The notes beneath the pieces are model-generated. The model did no database searches, was not told the DNA's origin, and was given only the letters and a program-made list of their open reading frames with translations. The position numbers were made by a program, and so were the translations under genes. From Vandammella animalimorsus (GTDB taxonomy: Bacteria; Pseudomonadota; Gammaproteobacteria; Burkholderiales; Burkholderiaceae_C), in assembly GCF_002285265.1 (NCBI RefSeq), contig NZ_NSJB01000003.1, forward strand, positions 1-64,000: a stretch of 64,000 bases of DNA, read 5' to 3'. The first letter of the stretch is position 1, and each line of letters starts with the position of its first letter. Positions 11,386 through 19,935 of the stretch are shown here, in pieces.

Positions 11386-12156
11386 CTATGCGTCAGCGCG
11401 CGCCAGGTGCCGCTCCAGCCTGCGCAGCCCCAGGGTGAGCAAGAAGGTCATCAGCCAATAGGCCAGGGCGATGGCCAGATAAGGCTCCCAATAGCGGCTG
11501 TAGGCGCCGGCCACGGTGCGCGCGGCGTAGGCCATCTCGGCCAGGCCGATGGCCGAGACCAGCGAGGTGTCCTTGAGCAAGGCAATCATGTTGTTGCCCA
11601 GCGGCGGCAGCATGCGTCTGAAGGCCTGCGGCAGCACGATGTAGCGCATGCTTTGGGCGGGCGTCATGCCCAGCGACAGCGCAGCCTGGCGCTGGCCGCG
11701 CGAGATCGATTGGATGCCGGCGCGAAACACTTCGGAGATGTAGGCGCCGGAGTTCAGCGTCAGCGCCACCACGCCCGAGAGCAGCGCGCCGTAGTCCTGC
11801 TTGAGCTGGCGTGCCAACTCGCCGCTGACCAGCAGACCGTCCTGCGGATGGATGAACACCGGCATCACGGCAAAGTGCATCAGCATGATTTGCACGAACA
11901 GCGGCGTGCCGCGAAAAAAGCTGACGTAGGCGGTGGACGGCCAGCGCAGCACATAGCGGCACAGGCCACGCCAGGGCGCATGGCGCGCCTGGGCCAGCCT
12001 GGCCAGCGCCAGCAGCAGGCCCAGCATGCAGCCCATGAGCACGCAGGCCAGCGTCATGCCCACGGTGATCAGGGCGCCGTGCCAGAACAGGGATTGGTAT
12101 TCGACCAGGATGTCGGCGCGGAACCAGCCGAACCAGGCCGTGGCGTTGTCATTCAT
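11386..12156 (-). CDS. Amino-acid ABC transporter permease (HisM/GlnP type)
   Basis: This 256-residue inner-membrane subunit of a polar amino-acid importer has about five membrane helices. The conserved cytoplasmic EAA loop, which docks the ATPase, is visible ([23 protein letters not shown]). The start [11 protein letters not shown] at 12156 was chosen over a much longer in-frame extension whose sequence is non-hydrophobic and overlaps a repeat. The matching binding protein is 516 bp upstream on the same strand. No ATP-binding subunit is adjacent; ppc follows instead. The complex may use an ATPase encoded elsewhere, for instance at 24074. Confidence 0.9.
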   Translation of the reverse strand: MNDNATAWFGWFRADILVEYQSLFWHGALITVGMTLACVLMGCMLGLLLALARLAQARHAPWRGLCRYVLRWPSTAYVSFFRGTPLFVQIMLMHFAVMPVFIHPQDGLLVSGELARQLKQDYGALLSGVVALTLNSGAYISEVFRAGIQSISRGQRQAALSLGMTPAQSMRYIVLPQAFRRMLPPLGNNMIALLKDTSLVSAIGLAEMAYAARTVAGAYSRYWEPYLAIALAYWLMTFLLTLGLRRLERHLARADA

Positions 12157-12672
12157 GGTGGGTGGGGGCCGGCGCGCCTGTGGCGGCCAGCTGGGCAAGC
12201 AAGATCGGTTGTTTTGATAAGTGCGGCGCAGGCCGAAAAACAGGCACCAGCCCAAGGCCGAGCGCAGCGATGGCCCGGGCAAAGCCCCCTTCTGCCAGCG
12301 CCTGTGACGGTGGCCGGCCAGGGCGGGCAGGCCCACACACAGTGGGCCTGCTTCGTTCATCAAATTTCGCTGCGGCTGTTTGAGCGCAGCGGCAAAGCCG
12401 CGCAGCGAGTTTCCGCAGCATCCGCCCTGGCAGGCCATCGGCACAGGTCGCCCCGGCGCGCAGCGCCGGGGTCGCGGGCAGCGGGGTCGCCTTCTTTTGC
12501 CTCCTTTTCTTGGCGAGACAAGAAAAGGAGGTGCGCCGCCGGGCGCACATCCCGGCCTCGGCACTCAACACCGGCGCAGACGGCAGCTACTGGGTGCCCC
12601 TGCGCAGGTTGGCGCTGCACGGCTGCAGCGCGAAACTGGCAGAGCGGCGGCTCACGCCCCGCCCTCACGGCA
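12157..12672 (-). other. Gene-free spacer inside an ABC operon
   Basis: No gene is credible in this 516-bp gap between the binding-protein and permease genes. It contains the best-preserved copy of a dispersed hairpin repeat (12269-12568), which includes a perfect 13-bp inverted repeat. The remainder is GC-rich with short GC palindromes and no recognised promoter. Confidence 0.6.
12269..12568 (+). repeat. Intergenic hairpin repeat, copy A
   Basis: The left block, GATGGCCCGGGCAAAG followed by CTGCCAGCGCCTGTG (12269-12306), matches 33942-33981. The right block (12535-12568), ending CATCCCGGCCTCGGCACTCAA, matches 34065-34099. Between them is a perfect inverted repeat, CCTCCTTTTCTTG (12500-12512) and CAAGAAAAGGAGG (12519-12531), with a 6-nt loop. 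Flanks are conserved between copies but the hairpin arm sequence is not. Confidence 0.6.
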
Positions 12673-13443
12673 TCACTGCGCGATGTAGTCCTTGTCGAAC
12701 CACTTCTTGTAGAGGCGGTTGTAAGTGCCATCGGCGCGGATGGCGGCCAGGCCGGCGTCGATCTTGGCGCGCAATTCGTCATCGCCCTTGCGCACCACGA
12801 TGCCGAAATACTCCTTGGGGAAGTTGGGGTCGTCCACCGTCTTCAGCCCTGGCGTCTGCGACACGCGGTAGGCGATCACGCCGTTGTCGCCAATGGCCGC
12901 ATCCACGCCACCAGCGGCCAGCTCGGCAATGATCAGCGGCGTGCTCTCGAAGCGGCGCACGTTCGGGCTGGTCTTGCCCAGCTCGCGGCTGGCCACGTCG
13001 TCGCCAGTGGAGCCGCTGACCACCGCCACCTTCTTGCCGGCGATGTCCTTGAGCGAGGCGATGGCGCTGTCCTGCGGCACGGCAATGAGCTGCTTGGCAT
13101 CGAAGTACGGGGCCGAGAAATCGAAGCTTTGCTTGCGCTTGTCGTTGATGGTCACGCCAGAGATCACCAAATCCACATCGCCGTTGTTGAGCGCGGCAAA
13201 GATGCTGGAAAACGGCGTGTTGACCAGGCGCACCTTGAGCTGCTGCTGCTGCGCAATGGCGTTGATGATGTCGATGTCGAAGCCGACGATTTGCTTTTCC
13301 TTGTTCTCAAAGGCAAACGGCGCGTAGGTCGCGCTGGAGCCCACCACCAGCTGGCGGGCCTGCTCGGCCTGGGCCGGCGCCTGGGCGGCAAACAGTGCCG
13401 AAGCGGTGAACATCAGTGCGGTCAGGGTACGTTGAAAGCGCAT
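12673..13443 (-). CDS. Amino-acid ABC transporter substrate-binding protein
   Basis: This 256-residue periplasmic protein belongs to SBP family 3. A cleavable signal peptide spans about residues 1-23 (MRFQRTLTALMF, then AAQAPAQA). The mature domain has ATYAPFAFENKEKQIVGFDIDI, DLVISGVTINDKRK and KKVAVVSGSTGDD, as expected for polar or basic amino-acid binders. The start MRFQRTL at 13443 gives a proper signal sequence; the upstream in-frame residues do not. The cognate permease lies 516 bp downstream, separated by a repeat. Ligand identity is not readable with confidence. Confidence 0.92.
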   Translation of the reverse strand: MRFQRTLTALMFTASALFAAQAPAQAEQARQLVVGSSATYAPFAFENKEKQIVGFDIDIINAIAQQQQLKVRLVNTPFSSIFAALNNGDVDLVISGVTINDKRKQSFDFSAPYFDAKQLIAVPQDSAIASLKDIAGKKVAVVSGSTGDDVASRELGKTSPNVRRFESTPLIIAELAAGGVDAAIGDNGVIAYRVSQTPGLKTVDDPNFPKEYFGIVVRKGDDELRAKIDAGLAAIRADGTYNRLYKKWFDKDYIAQ

Positions 13444-13677
13444 GATCTGTAAGCTTTGTTTGACAAATAAAGAGGGCGGCGAGTATGACACGAAGCAGGC
13501 CTTGCAACCGCGACCTGGCCGCCCTTGCGCAAGTTGCGCGAGAGAGGGCCTGCGTGCCCAGCGCACCGCGCGCCTCTACAGATTCGTACAGCCCTCCCCT
13601 TGAGCAAGATGGGCAAGTTCTGCGGCCTACACTTGCGCCTACCTTGAGAATCTGACCCAAGCCTTTACTTTGTTGCC

Positions 13678-15972
13678 ATGAAGCCTGCCAGCACTGCCCC
13701 TTCGGCCCATGATGCCACCCCCGCCACCACCATCGAACTGGCCGTCAGCGGCATGAGCTGCGCGGCCTGTGTCGGGCGCGTCGAGCGCGCGCTGGGCGCC
13801 GTGCCCGGTGTGGAGCAAGCCTCGGTCAACCTGGCCACGCAACGCGCCACGGTGCGCGGCGCCGCCAGTGGCCAGGCGCTGCTGGCGGCCATCGAGCGGG
13901 CCGGCTATGCCGCGCGGCAATTGGACGGCCCGGCCGGGCTGGAGGATGCGCAAGCCCAGGCCGAGCAAGAGGCCGAGCGTGCGCAGCTGCAGCGCGACTG
14001 GCTGCTGGCCACGCTGCTGGCACTGCCAGTGTTCGTGCTGGAGATGGGCGCGCACATGGTGCCGGGCATGCACCACTGGATTGCGCAGCACATCGGCGAG
14101 CGCAACAGCTGGCTGCTGCAATGCGTGCTGACTACGCTGGTGCTGCTGGGGCCGGGGCGGCGCTTTTACCGCCAGGGCATCCCGGCGCTGCTGCGCGGCG
14201 CGCCGGACATGAACTCCCTGGTGGCCGTGGGCACGCTGGCGGCCTATGGCTATTCGCTGGTGGCCACCTTTGCGCCACACTGGCTGCCACAGGGCGCGAG
14301 CCATGTGTATTTCGAGGCGGCGGCGGTGATCGTGGCGCTGATTCTGCTGGGGCGGATGCTGGAGGCGCGCGCCAAGGGCCGCACCTCGGCGGCGATTGCG
14401 CGGCTGCTGCGCCTGCAGGCCAAGACGGCGCGCGTGCGCCGTGGCGAGCAATTCGTCGATCTGCCCATTGACCAGGTGCTCGCCGGCGACGTGCTGCAGG
14501 TGCACCCGGGCGAGCGCATTCCGGTCGATGGTCAATTGCTCGAAGGCCAGAGCTTTGTAGATGAGTCGATGATCTCGGGCGAGCCGGTGCCAGTGGCCAA
14601 AACGCCAGGCCAGCAGCTGGTGGGCGGCACCGTCAACCAAACAGGCGCCTTCACCATGCAGGCCACGGCCGTGGGCGAAGCCACGGTGCTGGCGCAGATC
14701 ATCCGCATGGTGCAGCAAGCCCAGGCGGCCAAGCTGCCCATCCAGGCGCTGGTGGACAAGGTGACGCTGTGGTTCGTGCCAGCCATCATGCTGATCGCAG
14801 CGCTGACCTTTGGGGCCTGGCTGCTGCTGGGCCCGGCCCCGGCGCTGACGCTGGCGCTGGTCAATGCCGTGGCCGTGCTCATCATCGCCTGCCCCTGCGC
14901 CATGGGCCTGGCCACGCCCACTTCCATCATGGTCGGCACCGGTCGGGGGGCGGAGCTGGGCATCCTCTACCGCAAGGGCCAGGCGCTGCAGGCCTTGCAC
15001 GAGGTGCGGGTGGTGGCGCTGGACAAGACCGGCACCCTGACCGAGGGGCGCCCCACGCTCACCGATCTGGAAACCACTGGCGGCTTCACGCCCGAGCAGG
15101 TGCTGGCCCATGTGGCGGCGGTCGAGGCGCGCTCGGAGCACCCGATTGCGCGCGCCATCGTGCAAGCGGCCGAGCAACAGGCGCTGACGCTGCCAGCGGT
15201 GCAGGCCTTCGAATCCGTCACCGGGCTGGGCGTGCGCGCCGAGGTGGGCGGGCAGCGCGTGGAGATCGGCGCCGACCGCTTCATGCAGCAGCTCGGGCTG
15301 GACTGCGGCGTGTTTGCCTCCACCGCCCAGCGCCTGGGCAGCGAGGGCAAGACGCCGCTGTACGCCGCGCTCGACGGACGCCTGGCGGCCATCATCGCCG
15401 TGGCCGATGCCATCAAGCCCAGCACGCCTGCGGCCATCGCCGCGCTGCACGCACAAGGGCTGAAGGTGGCCATGATCACCGGCGACAACGCCCGCACCGC
15501 CCAGGCCATCGCCCAGCGCCTGGGCATCGATGAGGTGGTGGCCGAGGTGCTGCCAGGCGGCAAGGTGCAGGCCGTGCAGGCGCTGCGCGCCGCGCATGGC
15601 CCGGTGGCCTTCGTCGGCGACGGCATCAACGACGCCCCGGCGCTGGCCGAGGCGCATGTGGGCCTGGCCATCGGCACCGGCACGGACGTGGCCATCGAAT
15701 CGGCCGACGTGGTGCTGATCTCGGGCAATCTGCAGGCCGTGCCCAACGCCATCGCGCTCTCGCGCGCGACCATGCGCAACATCGGCCAGAACCTGTTCTG
15801 GGCCTTTGCCTACAACACTGCGCTGATCCCAGTGGCCGCTGGCCTGCTTTACCCGCTATGGGGCGTGCTGCTCTCGCCGGTGTTCGCCGCCGGCGCCATG
15901 GCCTTGTCCAGCCTGTTCGTGCTGGGCAATGCGCTGCGCCTGCGGCGCTTTGTGCCACCGCTGGCAGCTTAG
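13678..15972 (+). CDS. copA: Heavy-metal-translocating P1B-type ATPase, copper type
   Basis: This 764-residue cation pump has one N-terminal heavy-metal-associated domain with Cys28-x-x-Cys31 ([10 protein letters not shown]). It also has the membrane CPC motif (Cys405-Pro-Cys407), the phosphorylated Asp449 in DKTGTLTEG, an HP-motif region (SEHPIARAI), and [12 protein letters not shown] around residues 647-656. The CPC motif and an MxCxxC-type domain fit export of Cu(I), possibly Ag(I). No chaperone or CueR-like regulator is adjacent and no MerR-type spacer promoter was recognised in 13444-13677. It is transcribed alone and convergent with the flavin reductase gene. Confidence 0.93.
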   Translation: MKPASTAPSAHDATPATTIELAVSGMSCAACVGRVERALGAVPGVEQASVNLATQRATVRGAASGQALLAAIERAGYAARQLDGPAGLEDAQAQAEQEAERAQLQRDWLLATLLALPVFVLEMGAHMVPGMHHWIAQHIGERNSWLLQCVLTTLVLLGPGRRFYRQGIPALLRGAPDMNSLVAVGTLAAYGYSLVATFAPHWLPQGASHVYFEAAAVIVALILLGRMLEARAKGRTSAAIARLLRLQAKTARVRRGEQFVDLPIDQVLAGDVLQVHPGERIPVDGQLLEGQSFVDESMISGEPVPVAKTPGQQLVGGTVNQTGAFTMQATAVGEATVLAQIIRMVQQAQAAKLPIQALVDKVTLWFVPAIMLIAALTFGAWLLLGPAPALTLALVNAVAVLIIACPCAMGLATPTSIMVGTGRGAELGILYRKGQALQALHEVRVVALDKTGTLTEGRPTLTDLETTGGFTPEQVLAHVAAVEARSEHPIARAIVQAAEQQALTLPAVQAFESVTGLGVRAEVGGQRVEIGADRFMQQLGLDCGVFASTAQRLGSEGKTPLYAALDGRLAAIIAVADAIKPSTPAAIAALHAQGLKVAMITGDNARTAQAIAQRLGIDEVVAEVLPGGKVQAVQALRAAHGPVAFVGDGINDAPALAEAHVGLAIGTGTDVAIESADVVLISGNLQAVPNAIALSRATMRNIGQNLFWAFAYNTALIPVAAGLLYPLWGVLLSPVFAAGAMALSSLFVLGNALRLRRFVPPLAA

Positions 15973-16034
15973 AGCGTGTATGCACTTTGCGCGAATCGCA
16001 GCGCACGCCGCGCTTCGCGCAGGCCTTTGTTGAC

Positions 16035-16634
16035 TCACGATTTCTTGTTCGTCTGCCGGCTGTGCGCTGCAGCCGGCGCGGGCAGCGTGCCCTGGTGCAG
16101 GATGCCGCGGTGGTAGAGCAGCGGCGCCAGGGCCTGTGGGCACTGGGCCGGGTCGGCGCCGGGCAGCTCGCGCGGCCAGGCGCCACGGTAGCCCACGCGC
16201 TCGACCTGGCCGATGAAAATGGTGTGGTCGCCCGCCAGGTGCTGGGCGTGGCGGCGGCATTCGAACCAGGCCAGCGCACCAGGCAACAGCGGCACGCCGC
16301 TGGCAGCGCGGACGGTTTGCAGGTTGCGAAAGCGATCCAGGCCCGGCGTGGCAAAGCGCTGCGCCAGCAGCAGCTGGTCGGCAGCCAGCACGTTGATGGC
16401 AAAGTGCTGACAGTGCAAAAAGTCCTGCAGGTGGCTGGAGGCGTTGAGCAAACTCCACAGCACCAGCGGCGGCTCCAGCGACACCGAGGCAAAGGAGCTG
16501 ACCGTCAGGCCCGCAGGCTGGCCCTGGGCGTCTAGCGTGGTGACGATGGTCACGCCGCTGGCGAAGCTGCCCAGCGCATCACGGAAGTGGCGGGTGCTGA
16601 AATGGCTTTGCAGGTGCTCGGCGCTGTCGGGCAT
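16035..16634 (-). CDS. Flavin reductase family protein
   Basis: This 199-residue protein has the split-barrel FMN-binding fold of HpaC/ActVB-like flavin reductases. It shows FRDALGSFASGVTIVTT at the N-terminus, GLTVSSFASVSLEPPLVLWSL in the core and DHTIFIGQVE near the C-terminus. Such enzymes reduce free FMN or FAD with NAD(P)H and supply a partner monooxygenase. The start MPDSAEHLQ at 16634 is preferred over a TTG six codons upstream. No monooxygenase gene lies nearby, so its partner is unknown. It lies between the convergent copper pump gene and trpS. Confidence 0.9.
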   Translation of the reverse strand: MPDSAEHLQSHFSTRHFRDALGSFASGVTIVTTLDAQGQPAGLTVSSFASVSLEPPLVLWSLLNASSHLQDFLHCQHFAINVLAADQLLLAQRFATPGLDRFRNLQTVRAASGVPLLPGALAWFECRRHAQHLAGDHTIFIGQVERVGYRGAWPRELPGADPAQCPQALAPLLYHRGILHQGTLPAPAAAHSRQTNKKS

Positions 16635-16710
16635 GGTCAGGGGCGCTCCCAAAGACGGCGGGGGGGGAAGTCAAAAAACGTGGTGCGAGCAGGGCCTCAT
16701 CGCAGCAGGT

Positions 16711-18021
16711 TCAGCCCTGCTGCTGCGCCTGCACCAGCGCCTGCAGCGCCTGATCGAGCGCCTCGTCGCGCGTGAAGGGTTGCAGCTGCGCGGCCAGCGC
16801 ATCCAGCGCGGCGGCCCCTTGGCGCTTGAGCTGCTGCACGGCCTGGCCGGCTTCGCGCCCGCTGGCGTAGGCCAGGCTTTGCAGCAGCGGCGCACCGCGG
16901 GCGGTGGTGAGCTTGAAGTAGAACTGGCCGTCGGCTTCGCGGTATTGCTTGATCTGCGGCGGGGCTTCGGCCGCGGCGGCATCCGGCGCGGCGGGCCGGG
17001 CCAGTGGCTGGCGCAGGTCGCACAGGCCCACGGCGCGCTTGAGCTCTGCCAGATAGGGCGCGGCCTGGGCGCGGGCTTTTTCGGCGCCGCGCTGCAAGAT
17101 GGCCTCGATGCGCGCCGGGTCGGCCATCAGAGCATCGAACTGCGCGCGCATCGGAGCAATCTCGGCGTCGATCAGCTCAAAGAGTTGCTGCTTGGCCTCG
17201 CCCCAGGCAATGCCCTGGGCGAAGGCTTGGCGCATGGCCTCGGTTTGCTCGGCGCTGGCAAAGGCCTGGTAGATCTGGAAGATGGCCGAGCCTTCGCTGT
17301 CCTTGGGCTCGCCCGGCGCGCGCGAATCGGTGGCAATGCCCATGATGAGCTTGCGCAGTTGCTCGCGCGGCGTGAACAAGGCGATGGTGTTGCCGTAGCT
17401 CTTGCTCATCTTGCGCCCGTCCAGGCCGGGCAGCGTGGCCACGTGCTCGTCCACCAGCGCCTCGGGCGGCACCAGCAGCTCCTGCCCGTGGCCGTAGATG
17501 TGGTTGAAGCTGGCGGCCATGTCGCGCGCCATCTCGATGTGCTGCACCTGGTCGCGCCCCACGGGCACCTTGTGCGCCTTGAACATCATGATGTCGGCGG
17601 CCATCAGCACCGGGTACATGAACAGCCCGGCGGTGACGTCGGCGTCGGGGTCGGCGCCCGTCTCGGCATTCTTGTCCACCGCGGCCTTGTAGGCATGGGC
17701 GCGGTTGAGCAGGCCCTTGCCGGTGACGCAGGTCAGCAGCCAGGTCAGCTGCGGGATTTCGGGGATGTCGCTTTGGCGGTAGAAGGTCACCTGCTCGGGG
17801 TCCAGCCCGCAGGCGATCCAGGTGGCGGCGATCTCCAGCGTCGATTGCTGGGTCTGCACCGGGTTTTGCGACTTGATCAGGCTGTGCAGATCGGCCAGGA
17901 AGAAGAAATGCTCGGCGCCGGGCTGGGCCTGCGAGCGCACCGAGGGCCGAATGGCGCCTGCGTAATTGCCCAGGTGCGGGATGCCCGAGGGGGTGATGCC
18001 GGTGAGGAAACGGGTGGTCAT
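16711..18021 (-). CDS. trpS: Tryptophanyl-tRNA synthetase
   Basis: This 436-residue class I aminoacyl-tRNA synthetase charges tRNA-Trp. The HIGH-type motif is PSGIPHLGN (residues 11-19) and the KMSKS loop is GRKMSKSYGN (Lys204-Ser208). It is about 100 residues longer than E. coli TrpS (334); the extra C-terminal part after about residue 340 is Ala/Gln-rich and is seen in several beta-proteobacterial enzymes. The start MTTRFLTGITPSG at 18021 was preferred because the conserved region begins at once. A site-2 protease gene lies 45 bp upstream on the same strand. Confidence 0.96.
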   Translation of the reverse strand: MTTRFLTGITPSGIPHLGNYAGAIRPSVRSQAQPGAEHFFFLADLHSLIKSQNPVQTQQSTLEIAATWIACGLDPEQVTFYRQSDIPEIPQLTWLLTCVTGKGLLNRAHAYKAAVDKNAETGADPDADVTAGLFMYPVLMAADIMMFKAHKVPVGRDQVQHIEMARDMAASFNHIYGHGQELLVPPEALVDEHVATLPGLDGRKMSKSYGNTIALFTPREQLRKLIMGIATDSRAPGEPKDSEGSAIFQIYQAFASAEQTEAMRQAFAQGIAWGEAKQQLFELIDAEIAPMRAQFDALMADPARIEAILQRGAEKARAQAAPYLAELKRAVGLCDLRQPLARPAAPDAAAAEAPPQIKQYREADGQFYFKLTTARGAPLLQSLAYASGREAGQAVQQLKRQGAAALDALAAQLQPFTRDEALDQALQALVQAQQQG

Positions 18022-18066
18022 GGATGGCAAGCGGAAAAGAGTGAGTGGCAGCAGGCAGCGCCCGCA

Positions 18067-18744
18067 TCATGGCAGCGGCAGCCCCAGCCATTGCAGCGGC
18101 TGCAGCAGCACCTGCAGCCCGGCTTCAAGCAGCGGGTAGAGCCAGTAGCGATCGAGCAGGTTCAGCCACAACAGGCCCAGCACGATGAAAAAGCCCAGCG
18201 GCTCCAGCCGCGCCAGATAGTGGGCCGGGCGCGCGGGCAGCAGGCCCACGGCAATGCGCCCGCCATCGAGCGGCGGCAGCGGAAACAAATTCAGCGCCGC
18301 CAGCACCAGGTTGACCATGATGCCGGCCCAGGCCATGCGGGCGAAGAAGGGCTCGTACAGGCCCTGCTGACCCAGCCACAGCAGCACAGCCAGCAGCAGC
18401 GTCCACAGCACGGCCTGCAGCAAGTTGGACAGTGGCCCAGCCAGCGCCACCCAGACCATGTCGTAGCGCGGGTTGCGCAGCTTGCGCGTATTCACCGGCA
18501 CTGGCTTGGCGTAGCCGAACATCAGCGCGCCCTGCGAGGCGAACAACAGCAGCAAGGGCAGCAGCACCGTGCCAAAGGGGTCGATGTGCTTGAAGGGGTT
18601 GAGCGTGACGCGCCCGAGCAAGGCCGCCGTGGGATCGCCCAGGCGCCGCGCCACATAGGCGTGCGCGGCCTCATGGATGGTGATGGCCAACAGCACCGGC
18701 AGCGCCATCACCGCTGCATTTTGGATGAAGGAGGAGAAATTCAC
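18067..18744 (-). CDS. Site-2 protease family (M50) membrane metalloprotease
   Basis: This 225-residue integral membrane protein has the zinc motif HEAAH at residues 24-28 in the first helix. The third ligand is in NLFPLPPLDGGRI, the NPxxPLDG-type motif of the M50 family. Members cleave substrates within the membrane, but this short form without PDZ domains has no assigned substrate. I chose a GTG start at 18744 (NFSSFIQNAAVMALP), which places the first helix correctly. An in-frame ATG at 18810 adds 22 residues unlike the family. It precedes trpS on the same strand and is divergent from efp. Confidence 0.85.
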   Translation of the reverse strand: MNFSSFIQNAAVMALPVLLAITIHEAAHAYVARRLGDPTAALLGRVTLNPFKHIDPFGTVLLPLLLLFASQGALMFGYAKPVPVNTRKLRNPRYDMVWVALAGPLSNLLQAVLWTLLLAVLLWLGQQGLYEPFFARMAWAGIMVNLVLAALNLFPLPPLDGGRIAVGLLPARPAHYLARLEPLGFFIVLGLLWLNLLDRYWLYPLLEAGLQVLLQPLQWLGLPLP

Positions 18745-18847
18745 GGCGCGCGATTCTCGCAGAAGATGCGCGCCATTGCCTGCTGCAGGGCGGTAAGCAA
18801 GCTTTGCCATGGACTGGCGTTTTTTCTGCCCGTGCTGGGGATTGGGA

Positions 18848-18853
18848 TAAAAT
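18848..18853 (+). promoter_or_regulatory. Possible -10 element for efp
   Basis: TAAAAT within GGGATAAAATCC fits a sigma-70 -10 box. No good -35 hexamer is visible 16-18 bp upstream. If used, the efp mRNA would have a leader of about 155 nt containing the terminator-like hairpin at 18918-18948. Confidence 0.35.
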
Positions 18854-18917
18854 CCGCCCTCGGCCCTGTGTGGGCCTGTCCATTGGGTCGTGGCGATTTT
18901 TTCTATCAGTTGCGCGG

Positions 18918-18948
18918 GCTGCGGGCTTTGATCTCGCAGCTTTTTTTT
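18918..18948 (+). terminator. Intrinsic-terminator-like hairpin in the efp leader
   Basis: The stem GCTGCG (18918-18923) pairs with CGCAGC (18935-18940) around an 11-nt loop and is followed at once by eight T residues (18941-18948). It points along the plus strand 68 bp before efp. No plus-strand gene lies upstream for it to terminate, so attenuation of efp is a possibility. A second small hairpin (TGGCAG, loop GCCC, CTGCCA) lies at 18964-18979. Confidence 0.5.
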
Positions 18949-19015
18949 GCACTGCAGCACCCATGGCAGGCCCCTGCCAAGCAGGATTCTTTGATCCAGA
19001 CAACGCTTATCTTTT

Positions 19016-19570
19016 ATGAAAATCGCACAAGAAATCCGCGCCGGCAACGTCATCATGCATGGCAAGGATCCGATGATCGTCCTCAAGACCGAATACGCAC
19101 GCGGCGGGCGCGGCGCGGCAACGGTGCGCATGAAGCTCAAGGCGCTGCTGTCGAACATGGGCACCGAGGTGGTGTTCAAGGCCGACGACAAGATCGACAA
19201 CGTCATCCTCGACAAGAAGGAGTGCACCTACTCCTACTTTGCCGACCCGATGTACGTGTGGATGGACAGCGAATACAACCAGTACGAGGTCGAGGCCGCC
19301 AACATGGGCGACGCCCTGAACTACCTGGAAGACGGCATGAGCGCCGAAGTGGTGTTCTACGACGGCAAGGCCATTTCGGTGGAACTGCCCACCAGCGTGG
19401 AGCGCGAGGTCACCTGGACCGAGCCGGGCGTCAAGGGCGATACCTCTGGCAAGGTGCTCAAGCCCTCGAAGATCGCCACTGGCTTTGAAGTGGCCGTGCC
19501 GCTGTTCGTCAACCAGGGCGATCGCATCGAGATCGACACGCGCACTGGCGAATACCGCAAGCGCGTCTAA
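19016..19570 (+). CDS. efp: Elongation factor P
   Basis: This 184-residue tRNA-mimicking factor relieves ribosomes stalled at polyproline. It has three OB-like domains and ends with [17 protein letters not shown]. The tip loop reads [10 protein letters not shown] with Arg32, the residue that the glycosyltransferase EarP rhamnosylates in Pseudomonas, Neisseria and many beta-proteobacteria; E. coli has a lysine there. No earP gene is found in this window. The ATG at 19016 overlaps the TGA of a short upstream reading frame (ATGA). The gene is preceded by a structured leader. Confidence 0.96.
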   Translation: MKIAQEIRAGNVIMHGKDPMIVLKTEYARGGRGAATVRMKLKALLSNMGTEVVFKADDKIDNVILDKKECTYSYFADPMYVWMDSEYNQYEVEAANMGDALNYLEDGMSAEVVFYDGKAISVELPTSVEREVTWTEPGVKGDTSGKVLKPSKIATGFEVAVPLFVNQGDRIEIDTRTGEYRKRV

Positions 19571-19935
19571 GCCCTTTGCGCGCTTGTGCGGCGCGCGGCA
19601 GGCTGGCCGCGCACCCCTTTGAAACCCTTGGTAGCCGATAGATCGAGACCCTGGCGCTGATCGCCGCCAGAGGCCAGGTGTGCGTGTGCACCAAGCCCCT
19701 CACGACGGGGCCTGGCGCGCCGGCGGCAGAGAGTGCGTGGAGATGGCGTCATACAGCCCCGAGGCCGTGCGTGCAGCACCTGCCCAGCGCCCTGAAAGCC
19801 TGCCCCAGACGCTGCCCCGGCCCGCCCTGTGCGTCTTCCACCCCAGTGTGGGGGACTTTGGCCACGAGCGCCGCAGCCGCGGCGGCGGGCGCGCAGGGCG
19901 TTCCGTTTGATTCTTTTTTGCAGGACTTCCCTACC
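19571..19935 (+). other. Gene-free stretch between efp and gdhA
   Basis: I see no gene, tRNA or clear terminator in these 365 bp. There is a GC-rich palindromic segment shortly after the efp stop (GCGCGC repeated around 19578-19597) and a T-rich patch before gdhA (around 19909-19920). No promoter could be assigned with confidence. Confidence 0.4.

Noticed and set aside
13444-13677. CueR/MerR-type operator upstream of the copper ATPase
   Set aside because: No dyad with a 19-20 bp promoter spacer could be found, so no site is reported.
15973-16034. Inverted repeat TGCGCGAA/TTCGCGCA between the copper ATPase and flavin reductase genes
   Set aside because: Only 8 bp with a long loop and no T-run; such pairs are expected by chance at this base composition.
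16444-19015. Plus-strand open frame of about 1000 codons across trpS and the site-2 protease gene
   Set aside because: Both minus-strand genes show strong family motifs. The plus-strand product is His/Gln/Arg/Gly-rich nonsense typical of antisense frames in GC-rich DNA.
19571-19935. Possible tRNA or riboswitch between efp and gdhA
   Set aside because: No cloverleaf, T-loop GTTCRAATC sequence or known riboswitch core is visible.
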